A model generated the notes under the pieces. It saw nothing but the letters and a program-made list of their open reading frames with translations, made no database searches and was not told the DNA's origin. A DNA stretch of 64,000 nt from assembly GCA_016933955.1 (NCBI GenBank), contig JAFGTT010000009.1, positions 62,001-126,000 of the forward strand. The letters run 5' to 3'. This stretch comes from Candidatus Zixiibacteriota bacterium (GTDB taxonomy: Bacteria; Zixibacteria; MSB-5A5; GN15; PGXB01). The position numbers and the translations under genes are program-made. Shown here in pieces: positions 27,001 to 36,857 of the stretch; position 1 is the first letter of the stretch; each line of letters starts with the position of its first letter.

Positions 27001-29553
27001 AAGCTTCTGGTTACGATCGAAAAAGACCGGGTAATTGAGTTTATCACCTATGATATGGCGGAGAATACTGCGGAGATAAATATCCCGGTTAGAAAGGATT
27101 TCTTTCCCAATGCCTATATTACCGCGACGGTTATAAAGAAGGCGGGCGAGATCGATCCAATGTCACCGTCCCGGGCATTCGGGGTGGCACCAATCATGCT
27201 GGATATGACTGAAATGGGGTTAAAGGTTTCTATTACCGCTCCCGAAGTGATCAAACCCAGAAATGATCTTAAGATTGAATTGCAGGTTGCCAGACCGGGC
27301 AGGACTAAAGTGACGGTAGCGGCGGTGGATGCCGGGATACTGCAGTTGACTGATTACCGTACGCCCGATCCGCTGGAGTTTTTTTATGGCAAACGGAAGC
27401 TGTCCCTCAGGCCGTACGATATCTATTCCTTTATTTATCCCGAGATCGAACGGGCCGCCAGTCATCTCAGTCCATCGGGAGGAGTCGACCTTTTCGAGGC
27501 CGCCCGTAAGCGGCATCTCAATCCGATTACCGCCCGTCGGGTCAAACCAGTGGCGCTCTGGTCGGGAATTGTGGAAACCGATGAATCCGGCCGCGCGGTG
27601 GTTAATTTTGGGATTCCGGAATTTAACGGCAAGCTGGTCATTATGGCTTTGGCTGTAAGGGAAAACCTGTACGGTTCGGTCACTGATGAAATAATTGTCC
27701 GGGACAATATTGTCCTGCAAGAAAGTTTTCCCCGGTTTATCAGTCCCAATGATGAATTCGATGGCCTGATAACCCTGTTCAATAATTCCGGATGGACGGC
27801 GGATATCTCGGTGCAACTGGACTGCCAGGGACCGATCGGGATTATATCACCGGCCGTGCAGAATGTCAGCTTGAGCAGCAACAGCGAGGGTCGGGTGGTT
27901 TTCCGGTTGAAAGCCGGACTGACTCCGGGTCTTATCAAGTGCCGGGTTCATGCCGCCGATGGACTGGAACACTCCGAGATCAATTTCGAACTGGCCAATC
28001 GACCGACTCAGCCGCTTGTCACCCGCTTCGGTTCGGGAGCCATTAATCAGGAGATGACGGCCAGTTTTGTTTTGCCGGATGAATGGATTGCGGAAACCGG
28101 GCAGTACAGCATTCACACCTCGTCTCTGGCCGCGGCGCAGTTTACCCGCAATATCAATTACCTGGTGCAATACCCCTATGGCTGTCTGGAACAGACTACC
28201 TCAGGATTATTTCCTCTGCTCTATTTTAATGATCTGGCCCGATTTGTTCAACCGGAAGTATTCAGCACCGGCGGCCCGGATTATTTTATCCGGGAAGGTT
28301 TAATCAAACTGAAAGGAATGATGCGCCCCGACGGGTTGTTTTCTTTCTGGCCGGGCGATGGTCCGGTCAATCACTGGGCCTCGATCTATGCTTCTCATTT
28401 TATTCTCGAGGCTGATAAAGCCGGTTTTTATGTCGATCCGAAAATCCGCCGGAAATTGATCAGTAATTTAAAAATATATACCCGCGGGCAGAGATTTCCG
28501 GGCGATGAGATCGGTATCCCCTGCCGCATTTACGCCGCTTATGTTCTTGCTCAGGCCGGAGAAATCGACAAAAAGGCGGTCAATTATGTCAGAGGACTTC
28601 CGACCCAGGATCTGACGGTCGATTCGCGGTTCCAGCTGGCCGGGGTGCTGGCCCTGGCCGATGATCGCGAGACAGCTGCCAGTCTGCTCCCAACCAATAT
28701 CCAACCGGAAAATTATGAACCAGAAACGGGGGGCAATTTTTGTTCCGGTGTCCGCAGTACCGCTATTTTACTTGAGGTCCTGAACACTATCGATCCGGAG
28801 AATCCCTCCTGCGCCGTCCTGGCCAAAGACCTGATCGAAAAGGCCCGGCTGGGACGATGGTATACCACTCAGGAAACGGCATATGCCCTGATGGCCCTGG
28901 GGAAATATTTACGGGGACGGGAAGAAAGTAATTTCACAGGAACCCTTGAAATTGCAGGCGATTCGAGTTACTCCTTCGGAACCGATGACTTTAAACTGGA
29001 ACGGAAGGATCCGGGCGGAAAAGCGGTCAATATCGATATTTCCGGGGCCGGGACCTGTTTTTACTACTGGCAGGCCAGCGGGGTACCGGTATCCAATGCT
29101 CCTGATGAGTTTACCCGGGGAATCACAGTGAACAGAGAATATCTGGGAGCCGACGGGACTCCGCTCGACTTGAAGGCGGTTGAGATCGGGACACAGGTGA
29201 TTGCTCATATTCGGGTCGAGGCGGTCGATCGCGATCTGGACAATGTGGTTATCAACGACCTCCTTCCGGCCGGATTGGAGATTGAAAATCCAAGACTTAT
29301 AACCACTCCACGTATGAACTGGATTCCCCGAAGCGATCTTAAAATAGATTATCAGGACATACGCGATGACCGCTTGCTGATTTTTGCGCATCTCTGGCCA
29401 AAACGACCGCTTGACATCTATTACAGCCTGAGGGCCATCGCCATCGGAGAGTTCAAAATTCCACCGGTAGCCGCCGAGTGCATGTACAACCCGGTTATCG
29501 CCGGATCGGCCTCATCGGGTATCCTGAATATTATCGAAAGAAAAGAACCATAG
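24067..29553 (+). CDS. Bacterial alpha-2-macroglobulin
   Basis: This is a giant protein of 1828 residues. An N-terminal membrane anchor (about 18-36) is followed by repeated MG domains, a bait region and the complement-like helical domain. The thioester motif YPYGCLEQTTSG is intact (about residue 1375), so it can trap proteases covalently, as the E. coli periplasmic protein does. The C-terminus has the domain for recognition by receptors or partners. The PBP1C gene follows after six bases, the standard bacterial pair, in which wall repair is coupled to inhibition of invading proteases. The ATG at 24067 is preferred because GGGAGGGGG stands just before it. Confidence 0.95.
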   Translation: MIQLFQFRFDHRTLYVGAALILSIIGMVIAVDLLAEGTQSGPDLNVSVARFEPQGEIDPATNITVKFSRDMVPKDSLDQPVLDPPLEFDPPVSGVARWIEQDILRFYPDNELNPASEYKIRVKSKKTYYNGNRINEKRTFRLVTGPLTIISMDYHPLYAPDIPGRVRLGINLWFNYRVDLEQLKMKLGIDGGEGSSKNHLAFTISDYSMDMTETEVEEARRTYAANVTIETEELEVTDRRQEYILTIASGLPCFTCGQGLETEYRQSLYLESKKRLIVKSARPLIEGKKGGIQIFLSDGINDETVRSFISVSPEFDFTARANRNWMQLSGDFEPGRTYTVTLSEGLPSISGSFLETKFSSIITIPDLPPSIEFTSPGMYLPRQGAGLLEVETINVDTLLVEVEQVFVNNILYALSSGYGFSGGYYNRANLSILGKNFFSIDKTLEGELNQPIRTTIDIGGIIPDTVRGIFKVSARIKSNRWRQDSRLVMKTDIGLMARQSDNYLMVWANSLSETAPLAKASVTLMSRNNQVLLTGQTDSRGLVVFNDIAEKIEGYDPYLIIVTYNGDLCFLKFDDCLLPTSDFDVRGRPELVSGYESFIYLDRGVYRPGDTAHIVSLVRGVGGTVPDEFPYFINITEPGGRDFQSFRVSTGGSSMTAVDLEIPDFARTGVYRAVARIGEDMEIGRTSFQVEEFMPDRIKTTVTTPEKEYQAGRTVPIDVTGKFLFGPAAAGHNVSAHITIEAQPFAPAGYEDYTFDDYNVEFSRVEIDLPENHLDDSGYYTFKSSIPEGYRPGSALKGLISATVSEQGGRAVSAYTDITIHPYPRYLGIRKDFESFVKPGDSCRFSLAIINSDGTATSLAETDINFYRVVYNSILRKDDNGRYRYISERKLIIQDSLRQALPDSGLSAWFVPPQNGSYLIEAVDCKGGHKAAVLFYASGWGYAPWSMDKPDRIEIDLDRKSYPPGDNAIVQIRSPFGGKLLVTIEKDRVIEFITYDMAENTAEINIPVRKDFFPNAYITATVIKKAGEIDPMSPSRAFGVAPIMLDMTEMGLKVSITAPEVIKPRNDLKIELQVARPGRTKVTVAAVDAGILQLTDYRTPDPLEFFYGKRKLSLRPYDIYSFIYPEIERAASHLSPSGGVDLFEAARKRHLNPITARRVKPVALWSGIVETDESGRAVVNFGIPEFNGKLVIMALAVRENLYGSVTDEIIVRDNIVLQESFPRFISPNDEFDGLITLFNNSGWTADISVQLDCQGPIGIISPAVQNVSLSSNSEGRVVFRLKAGLTPGLIKCRVHAADGLEHSEINFELANRPTQPLVTRFGSGAINQEMTASFVLPDEWIAETGQYSIHTSSLAAAQFTRNINYLVQYPYGCLEQTTSGLFPLLYFNDLARFVQPEVFSTGGPDYFIREGLIKLKGMMRPDGLFSFWPGDGPVNHWASIYASHFILEADKAGFYVDPKIRRKLISNLKIYTRGQRFPGDEIGIPCRIYAAYVLAQAGEIDKKAVNYVRGLPTQDLTVDSRFQLAGVLALADDRETAASLLPTNIQPENYEPETGGNFCSGVRSTAILLEVLNTIDPENPSCAVLAKDLIEKARLGRWYTTQETAYALMALGKYLRGREESNFTGTLEIAGDSSYSFGTDDFKLERKDPGGKAVNIDISGAGTCFYYWQASGVPVSNAPDEFTRGITVNREYLGADGTPLDLKAVEIGTQVIAHIRVEAVDRDLDNVVINDLLPAGLEIENPRLITTPRMNWIPRSDLKIDYQDIRDDRLLIFAHLWPKRPLDIYYSLRAIAIGEFKIPPVAAECMYNPVIAGSASSGILNIIERKEP

Positions 29554-29559
29554 AGCAAC

Positions 29560-31902
29560 ATGACTGTACGGAAAGTAATAGCGATTTTTCCGGGATACCG
29601 AAGGGTATCCCGGATTGCCCTGGGAGTGATAATCCTGGCTGCGACGGTAATTATGCTCGACCGGGTTATCTGCCCGCTTCCGACCAACCGGCTAGTCCGC
29701 GCCTCATCACATTTTGTTTACAGTCGTGACGGTCATCTGCTGTGCAGTTTTTCCTCGCGCGACCGGTTCTGGCGCAAGCCGGTCAGGCTCGAGGAGATAT
29801 CTCCGAAACTGGTTCGTACTGTAATAGCCTGTGAGGATCGTTGGTACTGGTATCACCCCGGTTTCAATCCGGTTTCATTGATCACGGCGGCGGTCGATAA
29901 TCTCCGGGCCGGGCGGGTGGTCCGGGGCGGTTCGACCATCACCATGCAGATTGCCCGTATGATGGAATCCCGTCCACGAACTATCACGGCCAAATTGATA
30001 GAGCTGTTCCGGGCGATTCAGCTTGAAATGCACTATTCCAAAAACGAATTGCTGGAGATATATTTCAATCTGGTTCCGTACGGCGGGAATATTGAGGGTG
30101 TCGGGGCGGCCTCATTTTTCTACTTCGGTAAGAATGCCGACCAACTGACGCTCTCGGAGGCCGCCATCCTGACGGCAATACCCTCATCGCCCAATCTTTT
30201 CCGGCCCGATCTTAATCCAGCCTCATGCCGTCACCGTCGGAATCAATTACTTGAGATACTTACGGTCCGAGGTGTGATCGACTCCATGGAATACAAACAT
30301 GCCCTGGCCGAGGACATCCCCGAACAAAGGACCACACGGTCTTTTATCGCCCCCCATTTTGCCCAGGATATTATCAGCCGGTATCCCGACACGCCGGTGC
30401 ATCGTACCACGATCGATTTCAATACCCAGGTGGTCTGTGAGAAACTGGCCACGGATTACCACCGGACCCTGATCGAAAAAAATATCCACAATCTTTCGAT
30501 CGTGGTTCTCGACAATCAAACCGGCGGAATACTGGCTTTGGTCGGATCACCGGATTTCAACGACCGCCGTCACGGCGGCCAGATTAACGGGGCGATGGCC
30601 CGCCGTTCGCCCGGCTCGGCCCTTAAACCGTTCGTCTATGCCCTGGGATTCGAATCGGGACTGATAAGCCCCTCGAGCCGGATCGAGGATATTCCGGTCA
30701 GTTACTCCGGTTACTCCCCGGAAAATTATGATGAGCAGTACCACGGAATCGTGGCGGTCGATGAGGCCCTGATCAATTCCTTCAATGTCCCGGCGGTCAA
30801 CGTCGCCTCGCGGGTCGGACTGGAGAAATTCTACCAATTGCTTAAGGATGGCGGTCTCCGTTCCCTTGATAATAAATACTATGAATACGGTTTGCCGCTG
30901 GTGCTTGGTGCAGGCGAGGTAACTCTGCTGGAGCTAACCAACCTTTATGCCACCCTGGGGCGGGAAGGCGAGTACATTCCGGTGAAAGAAATGACCGGGC
31001 AGGAAACCACGGTGAAACGGATAATTCTGTCCGAGGAGGCCTCGTACCTGGTGACCGATATATTAACCAATCTTCAGCGTCCGGATCTGGTGACATCATG
31101 GGAATTCACGGTCGATTGCCCGACTATAGCCTGGAAGACAGGAACATCGTACGGCCGCAGGGATGCCTGGGCGGTCGGTTATAATCCGCAGTACACCGTG
31201 GGGGTCTGGACGGGCAATTTCTCCGGTGAGGGTTCCCCGTACCTGGTCGGCGCCGAGACCTCAGTTCCCCTGATGCTGGCGATATTCAAGGAGGTCACCC
31301 GCGGGACGCCCCTGAAATGGTTCGACCGTCCGCCCGGTATCGGAGTTCGCCGGGTTTGCACGGTCAGTGGTATGCCCGCCGGACCGGACTGCCCCGAATC
31401 CAAAGAGGCACTGCATATCAAACAGGTTTCCTCGCCGGCGGTATGCGATATCCATAAACGCCTTCTGGTCGATCATGATCACGGTTATCTCCTCTGTCGC
31501 TCCTGCCGGCACACAGCTTCGCGGATCGATACGGTTGTGGCCGAAATCTGGCCGGCCCGGATGTCACGCTGGTTGCTGGCCCAAGGATTGACGCAACCTC
31601 TCCCCGAACACAATTCAGCCTGCCGGGGATTGGTTGCCGATGAGAACCCGGTAGTATTGTCGCCGGAGGATAAGGGGGTTTATGTCATGCGTCCGGAGGC
31701 ACCAGGGGAGTACCAGAAAATAGTCTTCAGAGCCTCGGCGGCGCTGGCCAGTGGTCGCATCCACTGGTTTCTCGATGATCAGCTTTACGCCACCACCGCA
31801 TCCGGTTCGGAGTTATTCTATACCCCGGAACCAGGGAGACACCGGTTGCTTTGTATCGATGAGTTCGGACGTTCCAGCCGCGTAACGTTCGAAATTAAAT
31901 AG
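29560..31902 (+). CDS. pbpC: Penicillin-binding protein 1C
   Basis: The protein has 780 residues: a membrane anchor (about 20-40), then a GT51 glycosyltransferase with EDRWYWYHPGFNP and GGSTITMQIARMM, then a transpeptidase with the SPGSALKPF nucleophile motif (SxxK), a central SFN and KTGTSYGRRDAWAVGYN. The C-terminal BiPBP_C domain (about 690-780) is the PBP1C hallmark. Near residue 610 a cysteine-rich segment (VCTVSGMPAGPDCP, LLCRSCRHT) is present, common in PBP1C. It pairs with the upstream macroglobulin gene, and its stop lies five bases from the end of the convergent kinase gene. Confidence 0.95.
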   Translation: MTVRKVIAIFPGYRRVSRIALGVIILAATVIMLDRVICPLPTNRLVRASSHFVYSRDGHLLCSFSSRDRFWRKPVRLEEISPKLVRTVIACEDRWYWYHPGFNPVSLITAAVDNLRAGRVVRGGSTITMQIARMMESRPRTITAKLIELFRAIQLEMHYSKNELLEIYFNLVPYGGNIEGVGAASFFYFGKNADQLTLSEAAILTAIPSSPNLFRPDLNPASCRHRRNQLLEILTVRGVIDSMEYKHALAEDIPEQRTTRSFIAPHFAQDIISRYPDTPVHRTTIDFNTQVVCEKLATDYHRTLIEKNIHNLSIVVLDNQTGGILALVGSPDFNDRRHGGQINGAMARRSPGSALKPFVYALGFESGLISPSSRIEDIPVSYSGYSPENYDEQYHGIVAVDEALINSFNVPAVNVASRVGLEKFYQLLKDGGLRSLDNKYYEYGLPLVLGAGEVTLLELTNLYATLGREGEYIPVKEMTGQETTVKRIILSEEASYLVTDILTNLQRPDLVTSWEFTVDCPTIAWKTGTSYGRRDAWAVGYNPQYTVGVWTGNFSGEGSPYLVGAETSVPLMLAIFKEVTRGTPLKWFDRPPGIGVRRVCTVSGMPAGPDCPESKEALHIKQVSSPAVCDIHKRLLVDHDHGYLLCRSCRHTASRIDTVVAEIWPARMSRWLLAQGLTQPLPEHNSACRGLVADENPVVLSPEDKGVYVMRPEAPGEYQKIVFRASAALASGRIHWFLDDQLYATTASGSELFYTPEPGRHRLLCIDEFGRSSRVTFEIK

Positions 31903-31907
31903 CCGGG

Positions 31908-34889
31908 TCAACCGGTCAGTCGATCCAGTCGTTTTCGGGCATCGTTGATTTCCCGCATTTCGATCTGAGGCCGACTCCAGTATTTCATAATCTCGGAGTA
32001 GTGCTCGGCGGCCTGTTTGTTATCACCGAGAGCCTCACAGGCAACTCCCAGATAGTACCTGGCCATAAGATAGACAAAGCCATTGGCTGTTTCATCCTTA
32101 CCCGAAATTACCGGAGACAGGGTTTCTATTCCCTCACGATATTTCCCGGTCAGGACCTCAAGACGACCGAGTATCTGCAGATCCCCTGTGGAACGATAAT
32201 CGGGATCATCCACGATAGAATGATAGCCTCTGATCAGAGCCGCCGTATCCGCATCAATATAGCCGTTGAAAATAATCTCAAGACGATCCACCAGGGTCCA
32301 GATCTCCTTCGGGGTGCGGGCCTTGAAATTGGTCACCGCGTCACGGAAAAGACTCCTGGCATTGGCGGAATCCTTGCGGCTGATGCTGACCACCTGAATC
32401 GGATAACTCAGGGTCTGGAACTGCGAGGCATAGTACGATGCCAGTTTACCGTAGTACAGGGCACTATCGACCTGACCGAGCATTTCGAAATATCCCGACA
32501 TGGCGAATTTCTGATTGAAAATCCGGGTACTGTCGCCGATTTGCATGGCGTAATCGCAGCCTTTCAATATCATATCCAGACCATCCCCGAAGCGGCCCGC
32601 CCAGGTACACAGATTTGCTTTCCTGTTGTAATATTCAATCATCTGGTAGGGATCATCGGCGAAATATTCTTTAAGCATCTCGACATATTTTTCCGCCTCT
32701 CCGAACTCTTTTCCAAGGATGGCGATATTCATCATTGCCCTAATGGCGGTTTTATTTTCGGGATATTTGTCGAGAATGGCCTGATATTCAAAGGATGCCT
32801 CATCTAGCCGGAATTGAGCAAAATAAAGATCGGCCAGGGTATTGGATGCTTCCACCGATTCCGGGTAGTATTCCTTCATTTTCCGGGCATATTCAATTGC
32901 CTGATCATAATCGCCCATTTTGGCATAGACTTCCACATACCAGGAATAAGCCAGAAAGAAATGCGGATCGAGCATTATCACCGTATCAAGCTGGGCTATT
33001 GAGGCCTGGGGATCTCGAACCAGGGAATAAAGAAGAAGGGCATAAACCGCTCGGGCCTCCTTATCATGGGGATAATTGGCCACGAAAGACTGCATCTTAC
33101 TGACAGCCTTGTCGAAATCGGCATTCAGCCAGATATCGCAGTAAATATCGAGAAGGCTTTTATCTTTAACCGGCAGTTTATGTTCGAACCTCCGGGCGGA
33201 CGTGAAGTAAGGTACTCCCTTTTGTCCCCGGCCCTGCATGGCATAGGTCATGCCGATACGCATATAGGGCAGGGCGAAAGTCGAATCTATTTCAATGGCC
33301 TTCTCGAAATGCTTATTGGCCTCATCGAATGACAGGTTGCTGAATTGATCCATACCCAGGATATATTCTTTGTAGGCTTCCGATGACGACGATGTCAGTT
33401 CGGCTACTCCTCGATCATTGGCCAGAATCTCTTTGAGATTGAGAGCCTGGGCAATTTTGCGGGTCAGGCTGTCAACCAGGATCAATGGACTATCGCCGAC
33501 CGCTTTTTCGCCGATCAGGATTTTACCCGACTCGACATCTTCCACCCGGGCATCAATTCTAATCTGCTCTCCCATCCGGATAAACGATCCCGACAGCACC
33601 CGGGTAGCGCCGATCGACCGAGCGGCTTTCATACAAGCCTGGTGATCAGGCAGGCCGGGTTGCGAACGATCATTATCATCGAGGCAATCCAGGACTCTGT
33701 TACGGCTGATCAGGTTTATGGAACCATTCTGGGCCAGATCGGTCATCAGGATTTCCGGCAATCCCGATTGAAGCCAGTCGAGATCGCTGTCACCGGTTTT
33801 GTTTTCGAAACCGAGTATGGCCAAGGCATTGGCTTTGGCTTGCAACTGCTGTTTCGGTCCCGATTGACCCCGCAACATATAGATTAAAACCGCCGCCACC
33901 ATCAGAAAAGCCGCCACAATTCCCAGATAACGCCATAGGCGAGTAGGTTTAACCGGAATCGAAATTGCTTCGGAGATACCGGAGATAGAATCCGACACAC
34001 CGCTGTCGAACTGTTTTCGGAGGGTCCTCAGGTCGACCACCAGATCGCGGGTATCCTGGTAACGATCGTTGGGATCTTTCTGAAGACACTTGTCGATAAT
34101 CCTTTCCAGCTCGGCCGGAAGATTTTCGTTTTTCTGCCGCACCGGGGTATGGCGGGCCTCGAGCGTTTTGGCCAGAATTGAAACCCGATCCGATCCGTCA
34201 AAGGGATATTCACCGCTGAACATGCGATACAGCAGAATACCGAAGGAAAAAATATCCGACCGGGAATCGATCGCCTGTCCCCGGGCCTGTTCCGGCGACA
34301 TGTATGACACGGTCCCGAGAATTTTACCCTCCTGGGTCAATTCTTTCGAGATAGTATCGGTTGCCTGAGGATCGCCGGATTCGGTCGTCAGATCAAGAGG
34401 TTTGGCTAACCCGAAATCCAGAATGCGCGGTTCGCCGTCATCATCAATTTTGATATTGTCCGTCTTGATATCGCGGTGGACAATATTGAGTTTATGGGCC
34501 GCGGCCAAACCGGCCGCGATTTTTCCGGCGATACGCAACAGCTCGGAAAGGTTCAGCGTTTTTTCCTTTAAAACAGTGCTTAAGCTTTCGCCGCTGATAT
34601 ACTCCATGACGATATAAGAAATTTCCTGGCCGGTTTTTTCATTGACCGCGGTATCCAGATCGTAGATGGCCGTCACATTGGGATGCGAGATTTTGGCGGC
34701 GGTTTTGGCTTCGCGGATAAAGCGCTGTTTTCGCTCCGGGTTATCAAAGAATTCGGCCTGCAGAATTTTAATGGCCACTTTCCGGTTGAGTTTTTGATCC
34801 TCGGCCAGGTAAACCTCACCCATGCCGCCTTCACCCAGCTTACGCAGAATTTTAAAATGCGCCAGGTTCTGTCCGTTCTCAAGCGTCAT
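31908..34889 (-). CDS. Serine/threonine protein kinase with TPR sensor region
   Basis: The protein has 993 residues. The Hanks-type kinase (about 12-280) is complete: LGEGGMGEVYLA, VAIK lysine, IVHRDIKTDNIK, LDFGLA and YMSPEQA. One membrane helix (about 322-340) follows, then a TolB/CHAT-like region (ALAILGFENKTGD...) that resembles FlgO-type domains, then about ten TPR repeats (530-990) outside. Such kinases are common in Acidobacteria and FCB bacteria. Its start overlaps the stop of the FHA/PP2C phosphatase gene by one base (TAATG), so kinase, phosphatase and phosphothreonine reader are made together. The extracytoplasmic ligand is unknown. Confidence 0.94.
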   Translation of the reverse strand: MTLENGQNLAHFKILRKLGEGGMGEVYLAEDQKLNRKVAIKILQAEFFDNPERKQRFIREAKTAAKISHPNVTAIYDLDTAVNEKTGQEISYIVMEYISGESLSTVLKEKTLNLSELLRIAGKIAAGLAAAHKLNIVHRDIKTDNIKIDDDGEPRILDFGLAKPLDLTTESGDPQATDTISKELTQEGKILGTVSYMSPEQARGQAIDSRSDIFSFGILLYRMFSGEYPFDGSDRVSILAKTLEARHTPVRQKNENLPAELERIIDKCLQKDPNDRYQDTRDLVVDLRTLRKQFDSGVSDSISGISEAISIPVKPTRLWRYLGIVAAFLMVAAVLIYMLRGQSGPKQQLQAKANALAILGFENKTGDSDLDWLQSGLPEILMTDLAQNGSINLISRNRVLDCLDDNDRSQPGLPDHQACMKAARSIGATRVLSGSFIRMGEQIRIDARVEDVESGKILIGEKAVGDSPLILVDSLTRKIAQALNLKEILANDRGVAELTSSSSEAYKEYILGMDQFSNLSFDEANKHFEKAIEIDSTFALPYMRIGMTYAMQGRGQKGVPYFTSARRFEHKLPVKDKSLLDIYCDIWLNADFDKAVSKMQSFVANYPHDKEARAVYALLLYSLVRDPQASIAQLDTVIMLDPHFFLAYSWYVEVYAKMGDYDQAIEYARKMKEYYPESVEASNTLADLYFAQFRLDEASFEYQAILDKYPENKTAIRAMMNIAILGKEFGEAEKYVEMLKEYFADDPYQMIEYYNRKANLCTWAGRFGDGLDMILKGCDYAMQIGDSTRIFNQKFAMSGYFEMLGQVDSALYYGKLASYYASQFQTLSYPIQVVSISRKDSANARSLFRDAVTNFKARTPKEIWTLVDRLEIIFNGYIDADTAALIRGYHSIVDDPDYRSTGDLQILGRLEVLTGKYREGIETLSPVISGKDETANGFVYLMARYYLGVACEALGDNKQAAEHYSEIMKYWSRPQIEMREINDARKRLDRLTG

Positions 34890-36538
34890 TATTGTGTCCT
34901 TTTCAATGTCAGGATGGTTATATCATCCGATTGGGGCGCCTCGCCCATAAATTTATTTATCTCGTCCATCAGGCAATCGACAATCTCCTCGGGTTGTTTT
35001 TCCCGCTTACAACTCACGATAGTTTCCATCCGCTCATCGCCGTACTGCTCATCATCCCTCTGAGCCTCGGTAACACCATCGGTGAAAATAAAAATCAAAT
35101 CGCCCGGCGAGAGTTTCGCCTCGCTCACGGTCCATTCCACGAAATCAAAGGCCCCGATCATAACTCCGCCCGGTTGCAGATGTTCGATACTACCTCCCGC
35201 TCGAACCAGAAGGGGCGGATTGTGTCCGGCATTGACATATCTCAGTTCATGTTTTTTCGGATCAAGCAGGCCGATGAACAGAGTGGCGAAATCTCCGGCG
35301 TCACTATGCCGAAAGACCTGAAGCGAGACGCTTTTGACAGCCCGGGCCAGGTCGAAATTATCCGTTTCATACAGAATACGAAATGAAGCCAGAATGTTCG
35401 ACATCAACAGGGCCGCCCCCATGCCTTTCCCGGAAACATCGGCCACCATAAACAGCAAATGCCCATCGGGAAGGAATTTGATATCGTACAAGTCACCCGC
35501 CACCGACAGGGACGGTTCCTGAAAAGCATGTAACTGATAACCGGCTAATTCGGGAATATCTATTTTAAGGAGCTTTTTCTGGATCAAGGAAGCCCGCCGC
35601 AATTCGGCGTCAAGAATTTCCTTTTCCTGACGTTTGGTCAGAAGTTCGTAGTTGAGAAGGCGCGAGCCGATAATATTCCCGAAGGTGGCCATCACCCGGA
35701 CGTAATCGTTATTATATTCATGCATGGGATTGGAGGTGTCAGCGTACAGGATGCCCAAAACCCGATCTTCATCGAACAGCGGCACGGCGATAGCCGATTT
35801 GATCTGCGACATGATAATCGATTTCTGTCCCGCAAAGCGAGGATCCTCGGTCGAATCGTTCATTAAAATCGACGTCTTATTATTCATGATTTCATTGACA
35901 ATAGTCCGCGACAGCCGGAAAGTTCCGGGGTCTTTGCCATCTGGAAGAAGGGTTGCCGCCGTATATATCTCGCCATCATCCCCGGAAACAAACAGCACCG
36001 CATACCGCTGGGCCGGGATCACATTCGACACCAGTTTGAGTGACCGCTCCAGCATGATTTCCCTCGGTTCGGACATCACCAATGTTTTGGCCATTTCGAA
36101 CAGGGTTGACAGGACCTGGGGATTATCGGTAATCTTTTCGGGAAGGGGTTTGAGGACCTCATCAATGGACATAAAAACCGAATTCTGGATATTATCGGCC
36201 GTAAGTTGTGCTTTAGAGGGTGCCACCGCCACGTTTTCGGTTTCATCGACAGGCGCCAGACGAAATTCCGTTTGTCCGAACAGAATTCTGTCCTCACTTT
36301 TCAGCCGGACACGATTATGAATTTGCTTGCCGTTGACTGCAGTTCCGTTGCGGCTTCCAAGATCTTCGAGGAAAAAAGACTGACCGTTGTTTTCGACAGT
36401 CAATTCGGCATGTTTCCGTGAAACGGTTTTATGCGGAATACAGAATGGATTCGATTCTTTGCGACCGATAATATACCGCCCCGGATCCAGAAGCCAGGAA
36501 TAAAAACGGCTGCCATCGGTTCCGACCAATTTATACAT
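34889..36538 (-). CDS. FHA-GAF-SpoIIE (PP2C-type) protein phosphatase
   Basis: The protein has about 549 residues. An FHA domain is at the N-terminus (IIGRKESN, TVSRKHAEL, DLGSRNGTAVNG; about 25-85), followed by a GAF domain (about 155-305), a short coiled segment, and a SpoIIE/RsbU-type phosphatase from about 340 with VAGDLYDI, MVADVSGKGMGAALLM and IFTDGVTEA for metal binding. The expected role is a phosphothreonine-recruited phosphatase opposing the coupled kinase, with the GAF domain sensing a small ligand. The ATG at 36538 follows AGGA; a TTG six bases upstream is possible. Confidence 0.93.
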   Translation of the reverse strand: MYKLVGTDGSRFYSWLLDPGRYIIGRKESNPFCIPHKTVSRKHAELTVENNGQSFFLEDLGSRNGTAVNGKQIHNRVRLKSEDRILFGQTEFRLAPVDETENVAVAPSKAQLTADNIQNSVFMSIDEVLKPLPEKITDNPQVLSTLFEMAKTLVMSEPREIMLERSLKLVSNVIPAQRYAVLFVSGDDGEIYTAATLLPDGKDPGTFRLSRTIVNEIMNNKTSILMNDSTEDPRFAGQKSIIMSQIKSAIAVPLFDEDRVLGILYADTSNPMHEYNNDYVRVMATFGNIIGSRLLNYELLTKRQEKEILDAELRRASLIQKKLLKIDIPELAGYQLHAFQEPSLSVAGDLYDIKFLPDGHLLFMVADVSGKGMGAALLMSNILASFRILYETDNFDLARAVKSVSLQVFRHSDAGDFATLFIGLLDPKKHELRYVNAGHNPPLLVRAGGSIEHLQPGGVMIGAFDFVEWTVSEAKLSPGDLIFIFTDGVTEAQRDDEQYGDERMETIVSCKREKQPEEIVDCLMDEINKFMGEAPQSDDITILTLKRTQ

Positions 36539-36857
36539 AGCCAATCCTGACGGAGTTGATAATTAACAATTTGCCGGTTTTTAATGATCGTAATTTCTTG
36601 TCGTTTATAGCCAACCCGTCAATATTATTGAAGAGAATATAGCCGTAAACGCGATTTACGCAACAAAACATTTATCCTTTCGCCGACGGCCGGGATTTCG
36701 CGTACTTAAAAAATGCCCAGAAATTGAGCATCCGGACAATAATTAATACGTTCTGAATTCCATATTCGTCGAGTCCCCTAATTATTCAATTCCCTATGAC
36801 GACATAGGTTATAAGACATTGAGAAAAACCATAATTCGTCAAAACAGGGGAATTTTT
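36539..36857. other. Divergent intergenic region
   Basis: About 320 AT-rich bases lie between the phosphatase/kinase operon and the secreted protease gene. Two promoters are expected. The frame of the protease is open back to 36819 but carries no signal peptide there. I see no RNA gene or repeat. Confidence 0.35.

Noticed and set aside
32001-32807. 268-residue plus-strand frame
   Set aside because: It is antisense to the TPR part of the protein kinase, which has regular repeats; no independent start signal or motif.
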